From the NCBI RefSeq assembly GCF_002074055.1, contig NZ_CP014619.1, forward strand, positions 2,294,001 to 2,358,000: a DNA stretch of 64,000 bases, written 5' to 3'. The first letter of the stretch is position 1; the number at the start of each line of letters is the position of its first letter. The notes beneath the pieces were generated by a model. It saw nothing but the letters and a program-made list of their open reading frames with translations, was not told the origin of the DNA and made no database searches. A program made the position numbers and the translations under genes. Shown in pieces: positions 7,481 to 15,253 of this stretch. This stretch comes from Frondihabitans sp. 762G35 (lineage in GTDB: Bacteria; Actinomycetota; Actinomycetes; Actinomycetales; Microbacteriaceae).

Positions 7481-9298
7481 TCAGCGCTCCAGTGGGACCT
7501 CGATGAGCACGGGCCCGCGCGATCCCACGAGCGCCTGGTCGAGCTCGCCCCGCGTCGTGGCTCGGACGTACTCCCACCCGTAGGCGCGCGCCAGGTGCTC
7601 GAACGACACCGGCTGCGGTGTGAGCTGCACCCGCGTCATCGCGTCGGCCGGTGCGACCTTGGCCACCTCCAGGCCGTCGAAGATCGTGCCGCCCACGTCG
7701 TTGCCCACGATGACCTGGATCCGCGGCTTCGCCTCGCCCTCGCCGAAGAGCAGCGACCCGGCGTCGTGGAGCAGGGTCAGGTCACCGACCAGGAGTCGCG
7801 TGACCCCGCGGTCGCCGGCCTGCCAGTCGAGGCCGTCGATGCCGTGCGTCCCGCCCGCCTGCGAGGCCAGCCCGATGCCGGTCGCCGTCGCGATGGTGCC
7901 GTCGATGCCCGCGAGGCCGCGGTTGGCGTGGACGGCGATGCGCTTGCCGGTGACGACCGAGTCGGCCTCGCGGATGAGGCGCGAGGCCCCGAGCACGAGA
8001 CGGTCGTGCGGCCAGGTGACGTGCCAGAGGGCCTCGACGAGCGATCGCCTCGTGACGGGCCGACGGATCGCCTCGACCTCGGAGCGGAGGAAAGCCGCTC
8101 GCGTCGCACTGTCGTCGGAGCGCGACGCCTCGACGTCGGGAGCGGTGTCGTCGTCCACGATGAGCGAACGGCTTGCGTGCACCCAGCGGCCGACCCAGGC
8201 GCGGTGCTCGCGGTCGTCGGGCGAGGCTCCAGGAGCGGAATCGACCTCCTCGGGAGAGGCAGGAGCCGCGGGCACGACCCGCACGCTCTCGACGACGGTC
8301 GCACTCCGCGACGGGTCGTACGCCTCGGGCGCACCGCCGCGGACGACGATCACCTCGACGCCCGCCCGCTTGAGCAGAGCGGGGATCTGCCGCGACAGGG
8401 TGGGGTGACCGAAGACGATCGCGCGTCGGATGCGGCCGCCGAACTCCGCATCGTCGAGCAGCTGCCGGTAGGCCGGCACGGCGTTCGGCCCGAAGCGAGC
8501 CCCGCTCGACACCTCGGCGAGGAGCGGCGCGCCGAGGAGACGCGCGGTCTCCTCCGCGATCGGGCCGGACGCGTGGCCGGCGACGACCACGGTGGTGGGG
8601 GTCGCGTCGACCGCGAGGTCGTGGGGCGGCGTGGCCGAGGCCTGGCCCGAGGCTCCTGCGCCCGGATCGGCCGCGCGAGCGGACAGGGCGCTCACGGGTG
8701 CGGAGAGCGGCTCCCGGAAGGCGACGTTGAGCTGGACCGGACCGCGCGACGGCGGAGCATCGGGCGACCCCGACCGGCCGAGCGCCGCCGAGACGGCCTC
8801 GCGGGCCAGGGCGCGGACGACATCGACGTCGACCCGGCCCTCGACGGGCGCCTCGACGTCGCGGAGCATCCGGAGCGCGGGGCCGAAGAGATCGGGCTGG
8901 TGGGTCGTCTGATTGGAGCCGATCCCGCGGAGCTCCACGGGACGGTCGGCGGTCAGCAGGATCAGGGGAACGCCCGAGTGGTGCGCCTCCAGAACCGCAG
9001 GATGCAGGTTGGCGACGGCCGTTCCGGAGGTCGTCACGACGGCGCTGGGTACGCCCGACTCGATCGCCAGCCCCAGCGCCAGGAAGCCGGCCGAGCGCTC
9101 GTCGAGGCGGACGTGGAGCCGCAGGCGACCTTCGCGCTCGAACTCCGCGGCGGCGAGGGCGAGCGCCTGCGAGCGGGAGCCCGGGCTCAGGACGACGTCG
9201 CGAACACCCGCGGCCTCGAGTTCGACGAACAGGCGGACCGCGAAGTCGGTCGCGGCGCTGCCCGAGAGGGCGCTGCCAGCGCTGATGTCTTCTGCCAC
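7481..9298 (-). CDS. menD: SEPHCHC synthase, menaquinone pathway
   Basis: MenD condenses isochorismate with 2-oxoglutarate (ThDP-dependent) to make SEPHCHC, the first committed step of menaquinone synthesis. The N-terminal pyrimidine-binding domain has RDVVLSPGSRSQALALAAAE and VVTTSGTAVANLHPAVLEA. The C-terminal ThDP/Mg motif is GDLTLLHDAGSLL. At 605 residues it is slightly longer than the usual ~560; the extra length is an acidic, low-complexity linker around residues 345-400. The GTG start shares a base with the stop of the upstream PLDc_N gene (TAGTG), so the two are translationally coupled. Confidence 0.95.
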   Translation of the reverse strand: MAEDISAGSALSGSAATDFAVRLFVELEAAGVRDVVLSPGSRSQALALAAAEFEREGRLRLHVRLDERSAGFLALGLAIESGVPSAVVTTSGTAVANLHPAVLEAHHSGVPLILLTADRPVELRGIGSNQTTHQPDLFGPALRMLRDVEAPVEGRVDVDVVRALAREAVSAALGRSGSPDAPPSRGPVQLNVAFREPLSAPVSALSARAADPGAGASGQASATPPHDLAVDATPTTVVVAGHASGPIAEETARLLGAPLLAEVSSGARFGPNAVPAYRQLLDDAEFGGRIRRAIVFGHPTLSRQIPALLKRAGVEVIVVRGGAPEAYDPSRSATVVESVRVVPAAPASPEEVDSAPGASPDDREHRAWVGRWVHASRSLIVDDDTAPDVEASRSDDSATRAAFLRSEVEAIRRPVTRRSLVEALWHVTWPHDRLVLGASRLIREADSVVTGKRIAVHANRGLAGIDGTIATATGIGLASQAGGTHGIDGLDWQAGDRGVTRLLVGDLTLLHDAGSLLFGEGEAKPRIQVIVGNDVGGTIFDGLEVAKVAPADAMTRVQLTPQPVSFEHLARAYGWEYVRATTRGELDQALVGSRGPVLIEVPLER

Positions 9299-9663
9299 TA
9301 CTTCTTCGGGCCCCGCGTGGAGGTGGGACCGTCGTCGTCGTGCTCGGCGAGATCTTCCTCGAGGAGACGGATGCGCTCGTCGAGCGACTCGCGGTCGGCG
9401 TCGCTCACCGGCTGCGCGGGGCGACCGAGGAAGTCGGGGTCGTCGTCAGGGGCGACGGTGCGCCGCCCGGTGCCGGCCTGGCCTACGCGGCCGAGAAGGA
9501 ACCAGAGGATGCCGCCCACCACGGGGAGGAGGACGATCACGAGGGCCCAGGAGCCCTTGTTGAGCGACCGGATGCGGGCCCTGTCGGAAGTGAGGCAGTC
9601 GACGAGGGCGAACACGACGAAGGCGACCGCCGCAACGATCAGAACGATCAGGCCTTTGACCAT
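9298..9663 (-). CDS. PLDc_N domain small membrane protein
   Basis: This 121-residue protein has the phospholipase D N-terminal-like (PLDc_N) layout: a first TM segment (GLIVLIVAAVAFVVFALVD), the linker SDRARIRSLNKGSWALVIVL, and a second TM ending GGILWFLLGR. An acidic C-terminal tail follows (DADRESLDERIRLLEEDLAE) and is probably helical. It often accompanies menaquinone genes in actinobacteria; its role is unknown. TAGGAT lies 6 nt before the ATG (leaderless type), making this the promoter-proximal gene of the PLDc_N-menD pair. Confidence 0.8.
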   Translation of the reverse strand: MVKGLIVLIVAAVAFVVFALVDCLTSDRARIRSLNKGSWALVIVLLPVVGGILWFLLGRVGQAGTGRRTVAPDDDPDFLGRPAQPVSDADRESLDERIRLLEEDLAEHDDDGPTSTRGPKK

Positions 9664-9760
9664 GCTCGAATCCTAGGCGGGCATCCTGGGCGATGCCGGT
9701 GTCGTGGCTGGACCGTTACCCGAGGTCGAGACTCTCGGCGGGCTGCGGGTCGCCGGACCG

Positions 9761-9766
9761 TAAACT
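9761..9766 (+). promoter_or_regulatory. leaderless-type -10 box for DUF4229 gene
   Basis: TAAACT lies 7 nt before the GTG at 9774. This spacing puts the transcription start at or next to the start codon and supports GTG 9774 over upstream in-frame starts. Confidence 0.6.
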
Positions 9767-9773
9767 GCGAGCT

Positions 9774-10070
9774 GTGAAAGCCACGATCCTCTACACGCTC
9801 TCCCGGGTGGGCACCTTCGCGGTGCTGTTCCTGCTGCTCCGCCTCCTCACCTTCACGGTGCCGGTGGCGGCCATCGTCGCGGCCGTGCTGGCGTTCGTGC
9901 TCTCGTACCTGTTCTTCGGCCGGCTCCGCTCGGGCGTCGCCGAGACGATCGCCCGCCGCCGGGCCGCACCCGAGCGCGACGACGACGCCGACGAGGAGGA
10001 CGCCGCTCTCGACGGCTCGCCCCGGGTCGCCCGTCCGGCGCGGCGCCAGGCTCCCGCCGAGGACGACTGA
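9774..10070 (+). CDS. DUF4229 membrane protein
   Basis: This 98-residue protein has two TM segments (VGTFAVLFLLLRLLTFTV and VAAIVAAVLAFVLSYLFFG) and a charged C-terminal tail rich in Asp/Glu then Pro/Arg (DDDADEEDAALD). This is the usual architecture of actinobacterial DUF4229 proteins, which typically lie beside menA/menD. Function unknown; a role at the membrane near quinone synthesis is inference from neighbours only. The frame continues upstream to 9693, but the GTG at 9774 just after TAAACT is the better start. It runs convergently into menA. Confidence 0.75.
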   Translation: MKATILYTLSRVGTFAVLFLLLRLLTFTVPVAAIVAAVLAFVLSYLFFGRLRSGVAETIARRRAAPERDDDADEEDAALDGSPRVARPARRQAPAEDD

Positions 10071-10119
10071 CTCCGGACGACCGACTCCGGACGACCGACT
10101 CCGGACGACCGACTCCGGA
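10069..10119. repeat. 14-bp tandem repeat, 3.7 units
   Basis: GACTCCGGACGACC is repeated three times exactly plus a partial fourth unit, starting inside the DUF4229 stop codon and filling the gap before the convergent menA stop. It does not form a strong hairpin and looks like slippage-generated sequence. Confidence 0.8.
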
Positions 10120-10127
10120 GCGGATCT

Positions 10128-11081
10128 CTACGGCAGGAAGAAGATCACCGCGGCGAGCGCCAGCGAGAACGCCAGCGCTCCGAACGATGACAGCTTGAGC
10201 GCGAGGATGAGTTCCGGAGCCGTCTTGGCCGTCACGCCGATGACGAGCGCCGGAAGCGTCAGCAGCAGCGTGAAGTAGGGGTAGCCGCCCCCGAACGTGA
10301 ACACGACGAAGTAGACGAGCAGCACGTACGGCAGCATCAGGAAGAGCGCGTAGACCACGCGCGCACCGCGCTGCCCGAGGACGACGGCCAGCGTCCGCTT
10401 GCCGGCCAGGGCATCCTGCTCGATGTCGCGGATGTTGTTGACCATCAGCACGGCGCAGGAGAACAGGCCGATCATGACGGCCGCCACGAGACCCGTCGGG
10501 TAGGTCAGCGACCCCGACTGGACGTAGCTGGTGCCGACGGTCGCGACGAGCCCGAAGAAGACGAAGACGAAGACCTCGCCGAGGGCGTTGTAGCCGTAGG
10601 GGCGCTTACCGCCGGTGTAGAACCACGCGGCGACGACGCTGGCGACTCCGACGAGGGCCAGCCACCAGAAGTGGCTGAGGACGATGACGGCGATACCGGC
10701 CGCTGCGGCGACGCCGAACGACACGAACGCCACCGTGCGGACCGTCTTCGGGTTCGCGACGCCCGCTCCGGTGAGGCGGGCGGGACCGACGCGGTACTTG
10801 TCGGTGCCGCGGATGCCGTCCGAGTAGTCGTTGGCGTAGTTGACGCCGATCTGCAGGAAGAGCGCGACCACGAGGCAGAGGACGGCCAGCACGGGCTGGA
10901 AGTCGTGCTGCTCGAAGGCCGAGGCGCTGCCGAGGACGACCGGCGCCACCGCGAGGGTCAGGGTGCGCGGGCGGGCACCGCTGATCCAGTCGGAGGCCGT
11001 CGCCGGACGGACCTCCGGTCGACCCGGTCGGCCTCCGGGTCGGCCCGGCTTCCTGGTGCTTTTCGTCTTGGTCTTCGCCAC
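10128..11081 (-). CDS. menA: 1,4-dihydroxy-2-naphthoate polyprenyltransferase
   Basis: MenA is a UbiA-superfamily integral membrane prenyltransferase that attaches the polyprenyl tail to DHNA, forming demethylmenaquinone. The Mg/pyrophosphate motifs are visible as NYANDYSDGIRGTD (near 80-95) and NNIRDIEQDALAGKRTLAV (near 205-225), separated and followed by multiple TM helices. A basic leader (KTKTKSTRKPGRPGGRPGRP) precedes the first helix. A TTG at 11087 also opens the frame, but TAGGAT lies 6 nt before the GTG at 11081, so that start is chosen. The product is 317 residues. Confidence 0.95.
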   Translation of the reverse strand: MAKTKTKSTRKPGRPGGRPGRPEVRPATASDWISGARPRTLTLAVAPVVLGSASAFEQHDFQPVLAVLCLVVALFLQIGVNYANDYSDGIRGTDKYRVGPARLTGAGVANPKTVRTVAFVSFGVAAAAGIAVIVLSHFWWLALVGVASVVAAWFYTGGKRPYGYNALGEVFVFVFFGLVATVGTSYVQSGSLTYPTGLVAAVMIGLFSCAVLMVNNIRDIEQDALAGKRTLAVVLGQRGARVVYALFLMLPYVLLVYFVVFTFGGGYPYFTLLLTLPALVIGVTAKTAPELILALKLSSFGALAFSLALAAVIFFLP

Positions 11082-11090
11082 GGGCAAATC

Positions 11091-12251
11091 CTACGGGGCC
11101 GGGCTCGACGCTTCCGCCGCCAGCCTCGTGAGGGCGACCCGGTCGGGCTTCCCGGACGGCAGGAGCGGCAGGGCGTCGACGACGAGGAGGCGATCGGGAG
11201 CCGCGGCGCGGCCGGCCACCTCGACGACGGACGCGCGCAGGGCGTCGAGACCCGGCGGCTCCTCGGCGGTGTCGCGCGCGAGCGCCACCACGGGCACCTC
11301 GCCCCAGCGCGCGTGCGGCGCCCGGACGACGACGGCGCCCGCGAGGCCAGGGAACCCCTGAACCACGCGCTCGACGACGCCGAGCGACACCTTCTCGCCG
11401 CCGGAGACGATGACGTCGTCGAGACGCCCCGTCACGGTCACGCGCCCGTCGACGTCGACCTCGCCCGCGTCGCCGGTGCGGTACCACCGGGTGCCGTCGC
11501 GGACGACGAAGGCCGCCTCGGTGCGCTCCGGATCGCCGAGGTAGTACTCCGCCAGCGTCGGGCCGGTGAGTTCGAGCTGCCCGTCGACCACGGTCGCGCG
11601 GGTGCGCCCCACGGGCACGCCGTCGTAGACGCAGCCGCCGCTGGTCTCGCTCGAGCCGTAGGTGCGGACCACCCGGGCCCCCGACTCCTGCGCGCGCGCC
11701 AGCAGCGACGCCGGCGTCGCCTGGCCGCCCACGAGGATCGCGTCGAAGCGGCGCAGGATCCGGTCCTCTTCCGTTCCGGGCCGCGCCGCGTCGAGCACGG
11801 TGGTGAGCTGCGCCGGGACGAGCGACGTGTACCGCACCGGCGCGTCGAGCCGGTCGGCCGCCGCGAAGAACGCCGCGGCCGAGAAGTGCCCCACGGGCAG
11901 CAGCTCCGGCGCCGTCTCGGTGGCGAGGGAGCGGACGAGGACGTTCGTGCCGGCGACGTAGTGCGCAGGGAGGGCGAGGACCCACTGGCCCGGGCCCGCC
12001 AGGGCCTGGTCGGCGGCGGCGGCTCCCGCCAGGAGGGCTCCTGCGGAGAGGGCCACGCGCTTCGAGCGCCCGGTCGAGCCGCTCGTCTCGATGACGAGGG
12101 CGATCCGCTTCTCCACCCGGGAGGGAAGGTCGGACGGCACGTCGCCGTCGACCCGCGGGTTGACGGCGTCGCCTCCGGAGAGGGCATCGCGCAGGGCTTC
12201 GAGGACGGCGCCGGGCGAGCGGGCGTCGACGGCGACGAGCGGGTGGGTCAT
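11091..12251 (-). CDS. menE: o-succinylbenzoate--CoA ligase
   Basis: MenE is an ANL-superfamily adenylating enzyme that makes o-succinylbenzoyl-CoA. The phosphate-binding loop is VIETSGSTGRSKRVALS (about 33-50). The adenylation core has RTYGSSETSGGCVYDGVPVG and RWYRTGDAGEVDVDGRVTVTGRLDDVIVSGGEKV, and the catalytic lysine region is LPLLPSGKPDRVAL. At 386 residues it is shorter than typical acyl-CoA ligases, as usual for actinobacterial MenE. It follows menB by 17 bp on the same strand and is probably co-transcribed with it; no independent -10 box was seen. Confidence 0.93.
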   Translation of the reverse strand: MTHPLVAVDARSPGAVLEALRDALSGGDAVNPRVDGDVPSDLPSRVEKRIALVIETSGSTGRSKRVALSAGALLAGAAAADQALAGPGQWVLALPAHYVAGTNVLVRSLATETAPELLPVGHFSAAAFFAAADRLDAPVRYTSLVPAQLTTVLDAARPGTEEDRILRRFDAILVGGQATPASLLARAQESGARVVRTYGSSETSGGCVYDGVPVGRTRATVVDGQLELTGPTLAEYYLGDPERTEAAFVVRDGTRWYRTGDAGEVDVDGRVTVTGRLDDVIVSGGEKVSLGVVERVVQGFPGLAGAVVVRAPHARWGEVPVVALARDTAEEPPGLDALRASVVEVAGRAAAPDRLLVVDALPLLPSGKPDRVALTRLAAEASSPAP

Positions 12252-12268
12252 CGGGAGATCTCGGCTCG

Positions 12269-13177
12269 TCAGAACTGCCAGGGGTAGGGCGACCAGTCGG
12301 GCTCGCGCTTCTGGAGGAAGGAGTCGCGGCCCTCGACGGCCTCGTCCGTCCCGTAGGCGAGGCGTGTGGCCTCTCCGGCGAAGACCTGCTGGCCGACGAG
12401 CCCGTCGTCGACGGCGTTGAAGGCGAATTTCAGCATCCGGATGCTCGTGGGCGACTTGGTCATGACGATCCGCGCCCAGCGCAGGGCCTCGACCTCGAGC
12501 TCCGCGTGGTCGACGACCGCGTTGACCGCGCCCATCTCGTAGGCCCGCTGCGCGGAGTACTCCTCGGCGAGGAAGAAGACCTCGCGCGCGAGCTTCTGCC
12601 CGATCTGGCGCGCGTAGTAGGCGCTCCCGTAGCCGCCGTCGAAGGAGCCGACGTCGGCGTCGGTCTGCTTGAACTTCCCGTGCTCCCGGCTCGCGATCGT
12701 GAGGTCGCAGACGGCGTGGAGCGAGTGCCCGCCCCCGGCCGCCCAGCCGGGCACGACGGCGATGACGACCTTCGGCATGGTCCGGATGAGGCGCTGCACC
12801 TCGAGGATGTGCAGGCGACCCGCACGACCCGGGTCGTTCACCGCGTTCTCGGTCTCGGAGTACTTGTAGCCGTCGCGACCGCGGATCCGCTGGTCTCCCC
12901 CGCTGCAGAACGCCCAGCCGCCGTCCTTGGCGCTCGGCCCGTTGCCGGTGAGGAGCACGACGCCGATCCGCGGGTTCATCCGCGCGTCATCGAGCGCACG
13001 GTAGAGCTCGTCGACCGTCTGCGGACGGAAGGCGTTCCGGACCTCGGGCCGGTCGAAGGCGATGCGAGCCACCTGCCCGCGGACGTCGTGGTGGTAGGTG
13101 ATGTCGGTGAGCTCACCCGCTCCGGAGGCCTCGCGCCACTCGCTCGGATCGAACAGGTCGGATACGCCTTCAGCCAT
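12269..13177 (-). CDS. menB: 1,4-dihydroxy-2-naphthoyl-CoA synthase
   Basis: This 302-residue crotonase-fold enzyme carries out the intramolecular Claisen (Dieckmann) ring closure. Oxyanion-hole segments are WAFCSGGDQR and VPGWAAGGGHSLHAVCDLTIA. The sequence TDADVGSFDGGYGSAYY carries the Asp that marks type II MenB enzymes (no bicarbonate needed). The C-terminal PDWSPYPWQF is typical. TAGGCT at 13184-13189 lies 6 nt before the ATG. It heads the menB-menE unit and is divergent from menC, sharing a 42-bp promoter region. Confidence 0.96.
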   Translation of the reverse strand: MAEGVSDLFDPSEWREASGAGELTDITYHHDVRGQVARIAFDRPEVRNAFRPQTVDELYRALDDARMNPRIGVVLLTGNGPSAKDGGWAFCSGGDQRIRGRDGYKYSETENAVNDPGRAGRLHILEVQRLIRTMPKVVIAVVPGWAAGGGHSLHAVCDLTIASREHGKFKQTDADVGSFDGGYGSAYYARQIGQKLAREVFFLAEEYSAQRAYEMGAVNAVVDHAELEVEALRWARIVMTKSPTSIRMLKFAFNAVDDGLVGQQVFAGEATRLAYGTDEAVEGRDSFLQKREPDWSPYPWQF

Positions 13178-13183
13178 GCCGCC

Positions 13184-13213
13184 AGCCTAGCGACGCACCC
13201 CCTGGTCCAGACT
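13184..13213. promoter_or_regulatory. divergent leaderless promoters menB / menC
   Basis: On the minus strand TAGGCT (13189-13184) is 6 nt from the menB ATG. On the plus strand CAGACT (13208-13213) is 6 nt from the menC ATG. The two starts are only 42 bp apart, so any regulator bound here would affect both genes. Confidence 0.55.
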
Positions 13214-13219
13214 GGACGC

Positions 13220-14212
13220 ATGCTCCTGCCCCCTCTCGACGACCTCCTCCGCGACGCCCACGTGGTGCGGTTGCCGCTCCGCAACCGGTTCCGCGGGGTC
13301 GATGCGCGCGAGGCCCTCCTCGTCGAGGGACCGCGCGGCTGGACCGAGTTCAGCCCCTTCGTCGAGTACGAGGCCGACGAGGCCGCGGCCTGGCTCGCCG
13401 CCGCCGTCGACTTCGGCTGGGGAGACGAGGTCGCCCCGCTCCGCGATCGCATCGAGGTGAACGCGACCCTCCCGGCCGTCGACGCCGACCTCGTCCCGAC
13501 GATCCTCGACCGCTATCCCGGCTGCCGGACCGTCAAGGTCAAGGTCGCCGAGCGTGGCCAGACGCTCGCCGACGACGTCGCCCGGGTGCGGGCCGCCCGC
13601 GCGTGGGTCGGAGACCGGGGCCGCGTGCGGGTCGACGCGAACACGAACTGGTCGGTCGACGAGGCGCAGGAGGCCCTGACCGCTCTCGCCCCGTTCGCAC
13701 TCGAGTACGCCGAGCAGCCGTGCCGAACGGTTCCCGAGCTGGCGGAGCTCCGGGCGCGCCTCCGGGATGCCGGGCTCGATCTCCCGATCGCGGCCGACGA
13801 GAGCGTCCGCCGGGCGGCGGACCCGCTCGCGGTGGCCCGCGCCGGAGCGGCCGACCTGCTCGTGGTCAAGGCGCAGCCGCTCGGGGGCGTCGCGACCGCC
13901 GTCCGACTGGTGCGGGACGCCCGGCTGCCCGCCGTGGTGTCGAGCGCGATCGACACCTCGGTCGGGCTCGCCATGGGCGCCCACCTCGCGGCGGCGCTGC
14001 CGGAGCTGGCGCACGCCTGCGGGCTCGGCACGGCTGCCATGCTGGTGGCCGACGTCACGCGGGAGCCGCTGCTGCCGGTCGACGGGGCGATCGAGGTGCG
14101 GCGCGTGGAGGCCGACGTCGACCTGCTGCGCGAGCACGCGGCTCCTGCGGACCGCCGGGACTGGTGGGTGGAGCGGACCCGCGCCTGCTACGGCGTGCTC
14201 GCCGCCCGATAA
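13220..14212 (+). CDS. menC: o-succinylbenzoate synthase
   Basis: This 330-residue enolase-superfamily dehydratase converts SHCHC to o-succinylbenzoate. The first catalytic lysine pair is CRTVKVKVAERG. The metal ligands are Asp in VRVDANTNW, Glu in ALEYAEQPC and Asp in LPIAADESVR, and the second lysine is LLVVKAQPLGG. The actinobacterial length is normal. The start at 13220 is supported by CAGACT 6 nt upstream; the frame continues upstream through menB antisense but is not coding there. With menD, menA, menE and menB, five menaquinone steps are covered in this region. Confidence 0.93.
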   Translation: MLLPPLDDLLRDAHVVRLPLRNRFRGVDAREALLVEGPRGWTEFSPFVEYEADEAAAWLAAAVDFGWGDEVAPLRDRIEVNATLPAVDADLVPTILDRYPGCRTVKVKVAERGQTLADDVARVRAARAWVGDRGRVRVDANTNWSVDEAQEALTALAPFALEYAEQPCRTVPELAELRARLRDAGLDLPIAADESVRRAADPLAVARAGAADLLVVKAQPLGGVATAVRLVRDARLPAVVSSAIDTSVGLAMGAHLAAALPELAHACGLGTAAMLVADVTREPLLPVDGAIEVRRVEADVDLLREHAAPADRRDWWVERTRACYGVLAAR

Positions 14213-14263
14213 CCGCTCGCCGAGGCGAACGCGTCAGGAGGCGCGGACGACCGCACCCGGGGA

Positions 14264-15253
14264 CTACATGCCCGAGTAGGCGTGCAGACCCTTGAAGAAC
14301 AGGTTGACCACGGAGAAGTTGAACATGACCGCGGCGAAGCCGACGAGCGACAGCCAGCTCGACCGGGCACCGCGCCAGCCGCGCGTCGCCCTGGCGTGGA
14401 TGTAGCCGGCGTAGATGACCCAGATGATGAAGGTCCAGACCTCTTTGGTGTCCCAGCCCCAGTACCGACCCCAGGCCTTCTCGGCCCAGATGGCACCCGC
14501 GATGAGCGTGAACGTCCAGAGGACGAAGCCGACGAGGGCGATGCGGTAGGCGAGGTCCTCGAGACGCTCGGCGCCCGGGAGCGTGTCGAAGAGCTTGAGG
14601 CCGGCGGCCTTCGACGCCTCGCGACGGACCTGGATGATCTGCGCGGCCGAGAGGCCCGCCGCGATGGCGAAGAACGCGGTGCCGAGGCACGCGACGAAGA
14701 CGTGGATGACGAGCCAGGCCGACTGCAGAGCCGGGACGAGCGGGCTCACCGGCACGTAGAAGTTCACGACGGCCACGCCGAGCAGGACGAGGTTGAGGCC
14801 CTGGACGTAGGCGCCGAGGTACCGAACGTTGACGAAGAGGTTGACGAGCAGGTAGACGGCGACGATCAGGGCGGTGCCCGTCAGACCGAACTCGAACATG
14901 TTGGCCCACGGCACCCGGTCGGCCGCGAGCCCGCGGAGGACCACGGCGACGATGTGGACCACGAGGCCGAGGGCCATCATCGAGAAACCGAGGCGCTCGA
15001 AGGTGGAGGAGCGGCGCGGGGCGTCGGCGCCGGTGTCGACGTCGGTGCGCTCGAGGACGGCGACGCCCGAGCCTCCTGCCCGCCCGGAGACCACGCCGCG
15101 CGTCTTGGCACGGAGGGCGGCGGTCGCGGCGATCTGTGCGTCGCCGGAGCGCTTGGCGAGATCGAGGGCGAACGCGACGAACGAGATCACGTAGATCGCC
15201 ATCGCCGAATACGCGGCATAGAGGCAGTAGGTGGAGAGCTCTGCAGGAGTCAC
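14264..15253 (-). CDS. ccsB: cytochrome c biogenesis protein CcsB (ResC/CcsA family)
   Basis: This 329-residue polytopic membrane protein of System II cytochrome c maturation forms the heme-delivery and ligation complex with ResB. The tryptophan-rich heme-handling motif is WGRYWGWDTKEVWTFIIW near residue 265. About eight TM segments are visible, and conserved histidines lie in VVHIVAV, LVIHVFVAC and YIHARATRG. Its GTG overlaps the resB TGA by 4 bp (GTGA), so it is translationally coupled as the last gene of the operon. A cytoplasmic loop rich in Gly/Arg (about 40-75) is longer than usual. Confidence 0.93.
   Translation of the reverse strand: MTPAELSTYCLYAAYSAMAIYVISFVAFALDLAKRSGDAQIAATAALRAKTRGVVSGRAGGSGVAVLERTDVDTGADAPRRSSTFERLGFSMMALGLVVHIVAVVLRGLAADRVPWANMFEFGLTGTALIVAVYLLVNLFVNVRYLGAYVQGLNLVLLGVAVVNFYVPVSPLVPALQSAWLVIHVFVACLGTAFFAIAAGLSAAQIIQVRREASKAAGLKLFDTLPGAERLEDLAYRIALVGFVLWTFTLIAGAIWAEKAWGRYWGWDTKEVWTFIIWVIYAGYIHARATRGWRGARSSWLSLVGFAAVMFNFSVVNLFFKGLHAYSGM

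Noticed and set aside
6878-9676. A 932-codon open frame on the plus strand
   Set aside because: It lies antisense to ppk2, menD and the PLDc_N gene; its composition (Arg/Gly/Asp-rich, no motifs) is typical of high-GC antisense frames.
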